DNA from: Aliikangiella sp. G2MR2-5
GTDB taxonomy: Bacteria > Pseudomonadota > Gammaproteobacteria > Enterobacterales > Kangiellaceae
Direction: 5' to 3'
Length of the DNA: 64,000 nucleotides
Assembly (NCBI RefSeq): GCF_015687155.1
Contig: NZ_JADPQF010000003.1
Location: forward strand, 186,001 to 250,000
In this document: positions 46,205 to 55,229 of the stretch, in pieces
Layout of the letters: the number at the start of each line of letters is the position of its first letter
How positions within the stretch are numbered: position 1 is the first letter of the stretch
Notes under the pieces: generated by a model
Database searches by the model: none
The model's input: the letters and a program-made list of their open reading frames with translations, nothing else
Told to the model about the DNA's origin: nothing
Translations under genes and position numbers: made by a program

Positions 46205-47293
46205 TTAAAAAGCAAAAGGAATTTTCTGTTCTGCATGATGGGCCTGAAGAAACTCTTCCTGCAATGCGATCCCCTGATCCAGATACTGATTCACAATACT
46301 TCGACGCATAGCGGAATAATGTTCAAGACCGATAGCGGTGTAACCTTCTTGTGCTTTGTCAAAAACTCGGCAAAGCTCTATCGCATCTTCAATTGCCGAG
46401 TTCACACCCTGACTGGTAAAGGGTAAGAGAGCATGAGCAGCATCGCCCAGAAGAACGACATTGTTTTTGTGGAATTTTTCTAGTGGCAGTAGATAGCAAG
46501 TTTGCCATATATGAGACAGATCGAAATTTGTATTTTCGATAAGTGAACTGATAGGTGCTGGCCAGTGATTAACAAGCTTTTCAGCAAACGCTTTTTTTCC
46601 TTCAAAACTCAGGTTTTCAATATCGAATCGTTGGCAATCATATTGTACAAACCAGATCACACGCTTATCGTCAGCAGGAACCATCCCAACCGCCAGTCCA
46701 CCCTCAAGTTGCTTGAATTTAATGAATCTTCTGCCGAGGCTATTAACCAGCGCTTCGCTCTCTACGATTGAGACGAGTTCTTTTACACGAACTTCAGAGC
46801 GCTTAGCGTTGGGAAATATCTGATTTCTCACGGCAGAGCGGCCACCGTCACAACCCAGGAAGAAATCTGCCGAGACTTTATTACCGTTGCTAAAGCATGC
46901 ATAACTGGCGCTATTATTATCAGACCACTCAAAGTGTGAAAACTGATGATCAAAATGCAACCAGTCAGCTGGTATCTGAGCAAGCAGTAAGTCGATAAAA
47001 GCCTTACGGGTTACTCCGTAACTTCCTTGAAGAGGCTCATCCGTAAGCAAGTTATTTGTGTTATCAATAATATGGCAGGCATCCAGAGAATAACCTATTT
47101 TGGATGCTTCTTGGTCAAGCGACAGTTTGGAAAGGGCACGCATACCATTTTCCAACATAATAAAACCTAAACCTTCACGACCTGATAGCGGACTGCGTTC
47201 GTATATATCGACGCGACCTCCAAGCTTTTTGTAATGGATTGCAAATGCTAATCCGGCAATACCGCCGCCAATAATTGCAATGCTTGGTCTCAT
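46205..47293 (-). CDS. FAD-dependent aromatic-type monooxygenase
   Basis: 362 residues of the group A flavoprotein hydroxylase fold (salicylate/kynurenine hydroxylase and UbiH relatives). N-terminal GGGIAGLAFAIHYKKLGG dinucleotide fold, the DG motif FLGCDGGRSAVRNQ near residue 165, and VVLLGDAAHALLPFTSQGVNSAIEDA binding the flavin ribityl near 290. ATG at 47293 chosen: GAGGA lies 8 nt upstream and the Rossmann fold begins directly. First gene of the operon, divergent from a LysR gene across about 230 bp. The substrate is unknown. Confidence 0.88.
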   Translation of the reverse strand: MRPSIAIIGGGIAGLAFAIHYKKLGGRVDIYERSPLSGREGLGFIMLENGMRALSKLSLDQEASKIGYSLDACHIIDNTNNLLTDEPLQGSYGVTRKAFIDLLLAQIPADWLHFDHQFSHFEWSDNNSASYACFSNGNKVSADFFLGCDGGRSAVRNQIFPNAKRSEVRVKELVSIVESEALVNSLGRRFIKFKQLEGGLAVGMVPADDKRVIWFVQYDCQRFDIENLSFEGKKAFAEKLVNHWPAPISSLIENTNFDLSHIWQTCYLLPLEKFHKNNVVLLGDAAHALLPFTSQGVNSAIEDAIELCRVFDKAQEGYTAIGLEHYSAMRRSIVNQYLDQGIALQEEFLQAHHAEQKIPFAF

Positions 47294-47463
47294 AGTTTTT
47301 CCTCGGCTAATTTCCACAAAAACGTTTGTGCTCTTTAGAAATGTGATAAATACATTCGTACTATGGTCGCAGGATTGATGTTCATGACCTAAACACTGAG
47401 CCCTCTGCGTCCATGCTATATAAAGGGCGATCCTAACTTTTACTTGTTAGTCAGATAATGCTT

Positions 47464-47498
47464 AAATATGCATAATAGATATGCATAAGTGCATATTT
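47464..47498. promoter_or_regulatory. Palindromic operator-like site between monooxygenase operon and lysR
   Basis: Outer arms AAATATGCA (47464-47472) and TGCATATTT (47490-47498) are perfect inverted repeats. Two TATGCATA palindromes (47467-47474 and 47480-47487) lie inside, 13 bp apart. It ends 23 bp before the LysR ATG, where a LysR-type regulator commonly binds to repress itself and activate the divergent operon. Confidence 0.6.
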
Positions 47499-47521
47499 GA
47501 TAGATCGAAAATGGAGGGGGC

Positions 47522-48424
47522 ATGAAAGATGTAAACTGGGATGATCTCAAAGCGGCATATCGAATCGCTGCTCATGGTTCCATAGCACTGGCAGCAACAG
47601 ATATCGGAGTCAATTACTCAACGTTGTTGCGAAGAATAGACCGACTGGAACGAAGTCTTGGTATCAAGTTATTTATTCGTCACCAGCGTGGATACAAGCT
47701 TACGGATAGTGGTAAGCACTTACTGGTTGATATGCCGGCTATTGAGCAAAAGCTTGACGCTCTACAGTCTCGAATCGTTTCAGAAGCAACCGCCGTTGCC
47801 GGAATGGTCAGAATTACAACTTTGCCGGAATATTCATCTTTTCTTCACCCAATACTTAGAAAAACGCAAGAGTCGTTTCCCGACTTAAAAGTAAGTGTCG
47901 ATGTGAGTGATGAGATAATTCCCTTGGAAAGTGGTCAGGCACATATCTCTATCAGAGCCGGCAAACAGCCTGATCAGCCAGACCTGATAGCGATAAAAAT
48001 TAGTGAAATCAAGTTTAAATACTATATGTCAAAAGATTATCTGACGCGCTTTGGGATGCCAGCAAAGCGTCAGGAGTTCGACTTGCATCAATGGGTGATG
48101 CCTAGTGGCAAAAAACGGAATCTGTCCTTCGTAAAAAGATTAATTCGGCAACTAAATCCTCACTCCATTCGGTATCAAAGCAACAGCTTCTTTGATGTAC
48201 AACTGGCAATTGAAAATGGGTTTGGCATTGGGCCCGTGGATGAAGAGAAAGCCTGCCACAAAGACAATCTTGTTCAGGTACCTTGTATCAAAGAAAGTAA
48301 TGATAATTCTCTCTGGTTTGTTTTTCACCGAGAGCTCAGGGAAGATCGCCGGATACAAGCCATTATTCGCTTCGGAAAGCAATATAACCGAAAGCTTGCT
48401 AAATTTATTGATATTGAAGACTAG
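47522..48424 (+). CDS. LysR-family transcriptional regulator
   Basis: 300 residues. N-terminal winged HTH: LKAAYRIAAHGSIALAATDIGVNYSTLLRRIDRLERSLGIKLF (read in parts: HGSIALAATDIG, NYSTLLRRIDRLE). The periplasmic-binding-type effector domain follows. AGGGGG precedes the ATG. Divergent from the monooxygenase-aminotransferase-DsbA operon, which it probably regulates. The effector is unknown. Confidence 0.88.
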   Translation: MKDVNWDDLKAAYRIAAHGSIALAATDIGVNYSTLLRRIDRLERSLGIKLFIRHQRGYKLTDSGKHLLVDMPAIEQKLDALQSRIVSEATAVAGMVRITTLPEYSSFLHPILRKTQESFPDLKVSVDVSDEIIPLESGQAHISIRAGKQPDQPDLIAIKISEIKFKYYMSKDYLTRFGMPAKRQEFDLHQWVMPSGKKRNLSFVKRLIRQLNPHSIRYQSNSFFDVQLAIENGFGIGPVDEEKACHKDNLVQVPCIKESNDNSLWFVFHRELREDRRIQAIIRFGKQYNRKLAKFIDIED

Positions 48425-48563
48425 ACTGCATGCACTATACTTCAGCAGAATTTAATTCATTACTCTAAATATGTAACTTGATTTGTTTTTTTATACAGGA
48501 CACTTTACTTTGTCGCGCGAGATGTTTATAAGATTGCGCTTAAACCAAACAGATGGAATCAAG

Positions 48564-49085
48564 ATGAAACCTTCAAGAACTTTACCCTATGTGCTTTTTT
48601 TTGCGTCCTTGTTGCTCAATGCCTGTGTGACGTCTCAATCCGGGAAGATATCACTGGAATCTCAAAAGCCTAAATACGAAGAGTTTGTTAAAAGTGGGGA
48701 AGCATTGCCAATTGAGTCAGTGATCACTATTGACGGAGAAAAAGTCGATCTGGCAAATCCAGAAAAGAAAAAGCTCGTGGTTTTATTTGCTACCTGGTGT
48801 TCAGACTCAAATCGAGCACTTAAAGCATTGAATCAGTCGGCAATTTTGAATGATGACTCAATTGAGCTAGTGGCTATCGCTCGTGAAGAAAAAGAAGAGG
48901 TGGTTAAAGCCTGGCGTGATAAAAATGGGATTAAAGTTCCGTTGGCGGCAGATCCGGATCGGAGTATATACAAAAAGTTTGCCGCAGCAGGAATCCCTCG
49001 CCTGATTACGGTAGCGAAAGATGGCAAGATTATTAAAATGAACCTTGCCGAAGGTGAGAACCAACTGAAGCTGATTCAGTGGTAG
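48564..49085 (+). CDS. TlpA-like thioredoxin-fold lipoprotein
   Basis: 173 residues. ATG at 48564 (MKPSRTLPYVLFF) chosen over 48483: it follows GGAA and opens a lipoprotein signal with lipobox LLLNACV. The fold follows the TlpA/AhpC pattern: LVVLFATWCSDSN, then AAAGIPRLITVAKDGKI with the GIP cis-Pro. The active site reads CSDS, so the second Cys of CxxC is missing. It may act as a monothiol reductase or peroxidase-like protein, or have lost redox activity. Monocistronic. Confidence 0.7.
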   Translation: MKPSRTLPYVLFFASLLLNACVTSQSGKISLESQKPKYEEFVKSGEALPIESVITIDGEKVDLANPEKKKLVVLFATWCSDSNRALKALNQSAILNDDSIELVAIAREEKEEVVKAWRDKNGIKVPLAADPDRSIYKKFAAAGIPRLITVAKDGKIIKMNLAEGENQLKLIQW

Positions 49086-49513
49086 CTATTTTTTACCTTT
49101 TCGTCAACCCGGCCGTTATCGGTCGGGTAGCCCTTACCCGGAACTTTCGGTTTGCTGAAGCGGCCTAATCTTAAGACATACTTCATTCAGGCAAATCACA
49201 ACGGCAGTAGGCTTTAAAGCAAGTAATATTTCTGGACCTTGACCGGGGAAGCGGTTCAGTGGTTTGTTGAAAAGTGAGGACTTGTGCTCCCCTAACTGGT
49301 TCAAAGTCATCTCTTGGCCGGAAAATACTAGTCCGGATGACCCTAATTCAAGGTTTTCCTTCCAATATACCCCCGAAAGTCGTTAAAATTGCGCCAATAA
49401 TTGCCACGACCTCAACCTGCTTGGCTAGAGAGTTTGTGGAGAGTATTTGTCAATAATTACCTGCCTGCCTATATAAAAGAGGCAGGCTTGTCATTTTAGA
49501 GATCTATAGATTC
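49086..49513. other. Intergenic region before leuS with hairpins
   Basis: About 430 bases. CCCGGCCG-TTAT-CGGTCGGG near 49108-49127 is a stable hairpin shortly after the preceding stop. GCCTGCCT (49463-49470) pairs with AGGCAGGC (49480-49487) in the leuS leader, 27 nt before its ATG. The minus strand holds an 80-codon stop-free stretch whose first ATG gives 58 codons (49134-49310). There is no ribosome site or homology, so I do not call it a gene. Confidence 0.45.
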
Positions 49514-52096
49514 ATGCAGCACGAATATAATCCGTCGGAAGTTGAAAGTAGCGTTCAGTCTATCTGGGATGAAAACAAGGTTTTCAAAGCGATAAAAGAT
49601 ACCAGCAAAGAAAAGTTCTATTGCTTGTCAATGCTCCCTTATCCAAGTGGTCGACTGCACATGGGACATGTGCGTAACTACACCATCGGGGATGTGATTT
49701 CTCGCCACCAGAGAATGCTCGGAAAGAATGTGCTGCAACCGATGGGGTGGGATGCTTTTGGTTTGCCTGCCGAAAATGCAGCGATCAAAAACAAGGCACA
49801 GCCGAGTGCCTGGACCGAAGAAAACATCGCTTATATGAAAAATCAGCTGAAAAGTCTGGGGTTTGCCTACGATTGGGAACGTGAAGTTACTACCTGTAAG
49901 CCAGAATACTATAAGTGGGAACAGTGGTTTTTCACCAAGCTGGTTGAAAAAGATTTAGCTTATAAGAAGACATCAGCGGTCAACTGGTGTCCGAATGATG
50001 AAACGGTGCTAGCCAACGAGCAGGTGCATGACGGGCTTTGCTGGCGCTGTGATACCCCGGTGGAAAAGAAAGAAATCGACCAGTGGTTCATTCGTATCAC
50101 TGCTTATGCTGAAGAGCTGCTTAACTGCATTGATGACCTTGAGGGGTGGCCCGATAGTGTTAAAACCCAGCAACGGAACTGGATTGGACGCAGTGAAGGT
50201 CTGGAAATGACTTTTAAGCTAAAGGACTGCGATGAGTCAGTATCTATTTATACCACCCGCCCTGATACGCTTATGGGGGTCACCTATGTCGCTGTGGCGG
50301 CGAGACATCCTGTGGCAGAAAAAGCAGCAGAAAATAATCCGGAGCTGGCAGCATTCATCAAGGAATGTAACCAGTCGACAACTGCAGAAGCTGATATTGC
50401 CACTATGGAAAAGAAAGGTATGGCCACAGGCGTTAAAGCATTGCACCCGGTAACCGGGGATGAGGTTGATGTCTGGGTAGCCAATTTTGTTTTGATGGAT
50501 TACGGTTCAGGTGCCGTTATGGCCGTTCCCGGACACGACCAGCGTGATTGGGAGTTTGCGCACAAGTATGGTATCGAGATTAAACAAGTCATCGAACCAG
50601 CCAAAGACTGTGATGTAGTGTGTGACTTGAGTAAAGAAGCTTTTACCGAAAAGGGGCTACTGGTTAATTCCGGAGAGTTTGACGGGTTAACTTCAAGTGA
50701 AGCTTTCGAACGTATTGCCAGCTGGTTAGAGAGTAAAGGGCTGGGCCAAAAGCAGGTAAACTACCGTATGCGTGACTGGGGGGTTTCCCGTCAGCGCTTC
50801 TGGGGAGCACCTATTCCGATGATTAAGCTGGAAACCGGCGAGATGATTACCGCGAAAGAGTTTCCTGTGGAGTTACCAACTCACCTGAAACTTGAAGGGG
50901 CTAATTCTCCACTAGTGGATAACCCGGAGTTTCAGAATGTCGTTATTGACGGGGTCAAGGGCAAGCGAGAGACCGATACCTTTGATACCTTTATGGAGTC
51001 GAGCTGGTATTACGCGCGCTATACCTGTCCTGAGTCAGACGACGCTATGCTCGATAGCGATGAAGCCAATTACTGGTTACCGGTTGATCAATATATCGGA
51101 GGTATCGAACATGCAACAATGCACTTACTGTATTTCCGTTTTTTCCATAAGCTGATGCGTGATGCCGGACTGGTTGACTCTGACGAGCCAGCTAGAAAGC
51201 TTTTGACTCAAGGTATGGTGTTGTCTGAAACTTTTGTTACTAAAGACGACAAAGGCGGCAAGAACTATCACACCATTGAAGAAGTGGATGTCGAAAAGGA
51301 CAGCAAAGGTAAAGCTATTCGGGCGACACTCAAAAGTACGGGCGAAGAAGTTATTCTGGCGGGTATGGAAAAGATGTCCAAGTCAAAAATGAATGGGGTC
51401 GATCCTCAGGCATTGATTGACCAGTATGGTGCAGATACCGCCAGACTTTACACTATGTTCGCCGCGCCACCGGAACAGTCACTTGAATGGCGTGAAGATG
51501 GCGTCAATGGCGCAAGTAAATTTATAAAGCGTCTTTGGAAGCTTTATGTTGATCATGCGCTTTGTGACGATGCAAATATCGAATTGAGCAGTTTGAACAA
51601 AGAACAGAAGGCACTTTACGGAAAGACGCACGAAACTATTCAGAAAGTTAGTGACGACTATGGACGCCGACATTCTTTCAATACTGCGATTGCCGCAATT
51701 ATGGAATTGACCAACGCCATCACCAAATTTGCCGTAAAAGACGAGCAAGATCAGGCGGTGATTAAACATGCTCTCGACCATGCCGTTATTTTATTATCGC
51801 CAGTAACCCCTCATATGGCGCAGGCACTTTGGCAATTAGCGGGTAAGGAAAAGCTGATTGTAGATGAAGCCTGGCCACAGGTAGACAAAGCTGCTTTAGT
51901 AAAAGATGAGATTGTAGTGGTTCTGCAGGTTAACGGCAAGGTGCGGAGCAAGATCAGTGTGGCAGCCGATGCATCGAAAGATGATATAGAAGCTATTGCT
52001 ATGAAGGATGAAAACGTAGCGCGATTTACTGAAGGCAAGACTATTCGTAAGGTCATAGTTGTTCCTGGTCGATTGGTCAATATCGTTGCTAACTAG
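49514..52096 (+). CDS. leuS: Leucyl-tRNA synthetase
   Basis: 860 residues, the standard bacterial LeuRS size. Class I signature HMGH in [15 protein letters not shown] near residue 52. Zinc-type [12 protein letters not shown] and CWRC segments follow. The CP1 editing domain includes [16 protein letters not shown] and the Asp-bearing [19 protein letters not shown] in [15 protein letters not shown] is near residue 621. The C-terminal anticodon-binding and [11 protein letters not shown] end are present. It starts the leuS-lptE-holA block. Confidence 0.98.
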   Translation: MQHEYNPSEVESSVQSIWDENKVFKAIKDTSKEKFYCLSMLPYPSGRLHMGHVRNYTIGDVISRHQRMLGKNVLQPMGWDAFGLPAENAAIKNKAQPSAWTEENIAYMKNQLKSLGFAYDWEREVTTCKPEYYKWEQWFFTKLVEKDLAYKKTSAVNWCPNDETVLANEQVHDGLCWRCDTPVEKKEIDQWFIRITAYAEELLNCIDDLEGWPDSVKTQQRNWIGRSEGLEMTFKLKDCDESVSIYTTRPDTLMGVTYVAVAARHPVAEKAAENNPELAAFIKECNQSTTAEADIATMEKKGMATGVKALHPVTGDEVDVWVANFVLMDYGSGAVMAVPGHDQRDWEFAHKYGIEIKQVIEPAKDCDVVCDLSKEAFTEKGLLVNSGEFDGLTSSEAFERIASWLESKGLGQKQVNYRMRDWGVSRQRFWGAPIPMIKLETGEMITAKEFPVELPTHLKLEGANSPLVDNPEFQNVVIDGVKGKRETDTFDTFMESSWYYARYTCPESDDAMLDSDEANYWLPVDQYIGGIEHATMHLLYFRFFHKLMRDAGLVDSDEPARKLLTQGMVLSETFVTKDDKGGKNYHTIEEVDVEKDSKGKAIRATLKSTGEEVILAGMEKMSKSKMNGVDPQALIDQYGADTARLYTMFAAPPEQSLEWREDGVNGASKFIKRLWKLYVDHALCDDANIELSSLNKEQKALYGKTHETIQKVSDDYGRRHSFNTAIAAIMELTNAITKFAVKDEQDQAVIKHALDHAVILLSPVTPHMAQALWQLAGKEKLIVDEAWPQVDKAALVKDEIVVVLQVNGKVRSKISVAADASKDDIEAIAMKDENVARFTEGKTIRKVIVVPGRLVNIVAN

Positions 52097-52106
52097 GGTC
52101 CGGACG

Positions 52107-52598
52107 ATGCCTAACCTATTAAGACTATTTCTCTGGTTTGCTTTGTCCGGTATGTTGCTCGGTTGCGGTTATCAGCTTCGCGGGAGCAGCACCAAGCTAA
52201 AAGACCAGTCGATCTTTGTGCAGGCGGATGTTGTTCATCCTGCATTTAAACGATTGCTAGAAAAAAAGTTCGGTAGTTACGGTAGTCAACTGGTTGGCTC
52301 CAGTGACCAGGCTAATCGACAACTTCAGGTAATCTCATTGGAGTTTTTTGAACGGGGCGTAAGTCGTGATGAGACCGGGCGCGCTAGCGAGGCCGCTCTC
52401 TCTGTTGAGTTGAGCTACTATTGGCTGGCTGCTTCAGAAAGTATCGAAAATAGCACGCTCAGGTCACTTTCCGCGTCAACCACCTATACATTCGACTATC
52501 GAGATCCGGTCAGCAAGCGAGTCGCTCATCAGGATGCTCAGGAGTGGCTATACGATCAACTGGCCGAATCTCTGCTGGCACAGCTAAATCTTTTATAG
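52107..52598 (+). CDS. lptE: LPS-assembly lipoprotein LptE
   Basis: 163 residues. Signal with lipobox SGMLLGCGYQLRGS is typical of LptE, the outer-membrane lipoprotein that plugs LptD and delivers LPS. The ATG at 52107 gives a normal signal; the longer frame from 52059 overlaps leuS. It lies 10 nt after the leuS stop, as in other gammaproteobacteria. Confidence 0.92.
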   Translation: MPNLLRLFLWFALSGMLLGCGYQLRGSSTKLKDQSIFVQADVVHPAFKRLLEKKFGSYGSQLVGSSDQANRQLQVISLEFFERGVSRDETGRASEAALSVELSYYWLAASESIENSTLRSLSASTTYTFDYRDPVSKRVAHQDAQEWLYDQLAESLLAQLNLL

Positions 52599-52600
52599 GG

Positions 52601-53638
52601 ATGAGCACAATCAATTCGAGAAATATTTGTCCAGTCAATATTGTCATCAGTGAAGATCCGCTCTTGCTGCAGGAGGCTTGTGATCGCTTGATTGCCCAGG
52701 CTAAATCCATAGGTGTTGAGCAGCGGGAAATAGTCGATGTAGTGGACAAATATAACTGGACTGATTTACTGGCTTCGAGTTCCAGTATGGGATTGTTTTC
52801 GGAAATAAAGTTAACCGATATTCGATTTATTAAAGTTCCGAATAAGGAAGCTCAGGGAGCGCTCGTCGAACTAGCTATGAGTGCCAACCAAGAAAGCTTG
52901 TTGTTGGTGAGACTTCCTAAACTGGATAAGCGGCAAAAGTCCACTAAGTGGTTTAAAGCTCTGTCAAAGGATGCTCGGGTGCAGGAACTGTGGCCGCCCA
53001 AGCCATATGAATTTCCTGAGTGGGTCAGACAGCGGGCCGCCCAATTGCAGGTCAAGCTTTCTCCTGCGGCTAGCCAGATGTTAGCGGAACAAACTGAAGG
53101 CAATCTTCTAGCTGCAAAGCAGATGCTTGAAAAGCTCCAGCTCTTATATGGTGAGCAGCCCGTTGAAACCGAACAGCTGGCAGAAATGGTCTCCGACAAT
53201 GCGAAATATTCTGTCTTCCTCTGTCTTGATGAGGCTTTAGCCGGGAAGGGACAAAGGGCTGTAAGGATGTTACGAAAGTTCGAGCAGGAGGGGGTGGTAC
53301 CTATCTCTGTTTTGGTGAACTTAACCAGAGAAATTGAGCTATGTAATCTGGTTGCTGTTGCGACTGAGCGAGGGAGCTCTCCGATGCAGGCTTTGGCGAA
53401 AAGTTTTCTATGGGATAGTAAAAAGCGCCTTATTGTCAACGCAGCGCAGCGACTGCCTTTAATTATATGGCAACGTTTGCTTGTTCGCTGCGCCTATCTG
53501 GACCGAATGGTTAAGGGGCAGGAAAAAGGCGATATTTGGCAAGAACTTGAACAGTGTCTATGGATTTTAAGTGGTACTAAAATCTGGGGACAACAGGCAA
53601 GCCAGGGGGCGCGAGCTGTCGGACGCAATGTCCGATGA
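52601..53638 (+). CDS. holA: DNA polymerase III subunit delta
   Basis: 345 residues of the clamp loader. N-terminal fold with VIVISEDPLLLQEACD-like sequence (VNIVISEDPLLLQEA), then LLLVRLPKLDKRQKSTKWFKAL. The C-terminal collar region has RMVKGQEKGDIWQELEQCL. ATG at 52601 is 2 nt after the lptE stop. Confidence 0.94.
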   Translation: MSTINSRNICPVNIVISEDPLLLQEACDRLIAQAKSIGVEQREIVDVVDKYNWTDLLASSSSMGLFSEIKLTDIRFIKVPNKEAQGALVELAMSANQESLLLVRLPKLDKRQKSTKWFKALSKDARVQELWPPKPYEFPEWVRQRAAQLQVKLSPAASQMLAEQTEGNLLAAKQMLEKLQLLYGEQPVETEQLAEMVSDNAKYSVFLCLDEALAGKGQRAVRMLRKFEQEGVVPISVLVNLTREIELCNLVAVATERGSSPMQALAKSFLWDSKKRLIVNAAQRLPLIIWQRLLVRCAYLDRMVKGQEKGDIWQELEQCLWILSGTKIWGQQASQGARAVGRNVR

Positions 53639-53678
53639 TTAATATGATGCCTAATCAGTCATTGCAGAAGAGTTGTGA

Positions 53679-54353
53679 ATGAGCCCGTCAAGCAAGCAGA
53701 AAGCTGAAACCAAAAGGACCGGTTTGACTGAGTTTGTATTCGGGGGAACCTTTGATCCGGTTCATCGTGGACATCTGGCTATAATCAAAGCACTCAAAAG
53801 TCTCAAGTCTGAGTACCCTGTGCGCATTATTCCCTGCTCAACTCCTGCATTAAAGTCGGCTGCTGGTGCTACTTTTGCTGATAGAGTAGCGATGCTGCGT
53901 CTGGCTCTGACTGATTGTGGAAACTGGCTGATTGATGAGCGAGAAAGTGAACGTCCCGGGCCTTCTTACAGTGTGGATACTTTGGCTGAGCTGCAACTTG
54001 AGGAGCCAAAGGTTTCAAGAATTTTTGTTATGGGAGCTGACAGCGCGAAGAGTTTGTGCCAATGGCACCAATGGCACAAATTAGCGTCACTCTGTCATCT
54101 TATTGTGGTCAACCGCCCGGAATTTAGCTCCGAAGAAGCAGAAAGTTCGGTTGCCAAGGCTGGATTTGATGTTGTTGATAAGTTTTCACAACTAGAAAGA
54201 ACTCGGAGAGGGGCTGCATTTATCGTCAAGATGCAAGATTTTCCGGAATCATCCACAAAAATCAGGTGTTCTATTGCAAATGGCAAGCCTCTGGATTCAA
54301 TGCTGACGCAGAGTGTTATAGAATATATCCGTCAAAAACATTTATATGAGTGA
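53679..54353 (+). CDS. nadD: Nicotinate-nucleotide adenylyltransferase
   Basis: 224 residues. GGTFDPVHRGHLAII is the nucleotidyltransferase (H/T)xGH motif near residue 21. C-terminal SSTKIRCSIANGKPL carries the ISSTxIR motif. Makes NaAD in NAD synthesis. Starts 40 nt after holA and is followed by rsfS after 10 nt. Confidence 0.95.
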   Translation: MSPSSKQKAETKRTGLTEFVFGGTFDPVHRGHLAIIKALKSLKSEYPVRIIPCSTPALKSAAGATFADRVAMLRLALTDCGNWLIDERESERPGPSYSVDTLAELQLEEPKVSRIFVMGADSAKSLCQWHQWHKLASLCHLIVVNRPEFSSEEAESSVAKAGFDVVDKFSQLERTRRGAAFIVKMQDFPESSTKIRCSIANGKPLDSMLTQSVIEYIRQKHLYE

Positions 54354-54363
54354 AGAATTTTAA

Positions 54364-54681
54364 ATGCAAGGTGAACAACTTAAAGATTTTATCGTTGAAC
54401 AACTAGAGGAAATCAAAGCTCAGGATATCAAAATCCTGGAAATTTCCAAAAAGTCGAGTATCGCTGATTATATGGTTATTTGTAGCGGTACTTCTACTCG
54501 TCATGTCAAATCTATTGCTACCTTACTGGTAAAGGAACTAAAGGATAAAGAGTTACCTCCAATCGGCGTGGAAGGAGAAGATGCGGCTGAGTGGATTCTG
54601 GTCGACTCAGGCGACGTAATCGTCCACATCATGCTTCCGCAAACACGAGATTACTATCAACTGGAAAAGCTCTGGAGTTAG
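54364..54681 (+). CDS. rsfS: Ribosomal silencing factor RsfS
   Basis: 105 residues. Family signatures are MVICSGTSTRHVKSIA, GVEGEDAAEWILVDSGDVIVH and RDYYQLEKLW. Binds L14 and blocks subunit joining during starvation. Placed between nadD and rlmH as usual. Confidence 0.96.
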   Translation: MQGEQLKDFIVEQLEEIKAQDIKILEISKKSSIADYMVICSGTSTRHVKSIATLLVKELKDKELPPIGVEGEDAAEWILVDSGDVIVHIMLPQTRDYYQLEKLWS

Positions 54682-54744
54682 TTGCTTGAGCTTTAACCTC
54701 TCCACAACTCCTTTGTCATCAACACGGATAATTTAGGGGCGGCT

Positions 54745-55215
54745 ATGAAGATAAAACTGGTTGCCGTCGGAACTAAAATGCCCGACTGGGTGGAAAAAGG
54801 GTTTATCAACTACGCTCAACGGATGCCCCGAGACTGTTCATTGGAACTTATTGAGATTCCTGCAGCCAAACGTTCCAAGAATCAAAATTCGGCACAATGG
54901 ATGGAAAAGGAGGGGCAAGCGATTCTCAGATCGCTTGAGACTTCTGATTTCGTTGTCGCTCTGGATGTAAAGGGTAAAAACTGGAGCACCCAACAGTTGG
55001 CGGACAATATCAAACAATGGCAACTTGGCGGTTCAAATATCGCCCTCTTGGTAGGTGGTCCTGATGGATTATCTGAGGAGTGTCTCGCCCGCGCCAACGC
55101 GAAATGGTCGCTCTCTGCTCTAACCTTGCCTCACCCTTTGGTGAGAGTCATATTGGCAGAAACGATTTACCGCGCCTGGTCGGTAACGGTGAATCACCCT
55201 TATCACAGAGAGTAA
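54745..55215 (+). CDS. rlmH: 23S rRNA pseudouridine-1915 N3-methyltransferase
   Basis: 156 residues, SPOUT class. N-terminal MKIKLVAVGTKMPDWVEKG, SAM-binding LLVGGPDGLSEE, and C-terminal LTLPHPLVRVILAETIYRA ending in HPYHRE. Methylates Psi1915 of helix 69 on 70S ribosomes. Confidence 0.97.
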   Translation: MKIKLVAVGTKMPDWVEKGFINYAQRMPRDCSLELIEIPAAKRSKNQNSAQWMEKEGQAILRSLETSDFVVALDVKGKNWSTQQLADNIKQWQLGGSNIALLVGGPDGLSEECLARANAKWSLSALTLPHPLVRVILAETIYRAWSVTVNHPYHRE

Positions 55216-55229
55216 CTTGTGGTAATTCA

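Noticed and set aside
49134-49310. 58-codon minus-strand frame beginning MTLNQLGEHK, within an 80-codon stop-free stretch
   Set aside because: No ribosome site before the ATG and no homology recognised; a stretch this long can occur by chance. Worth a database search; conservation in relatives would support it.
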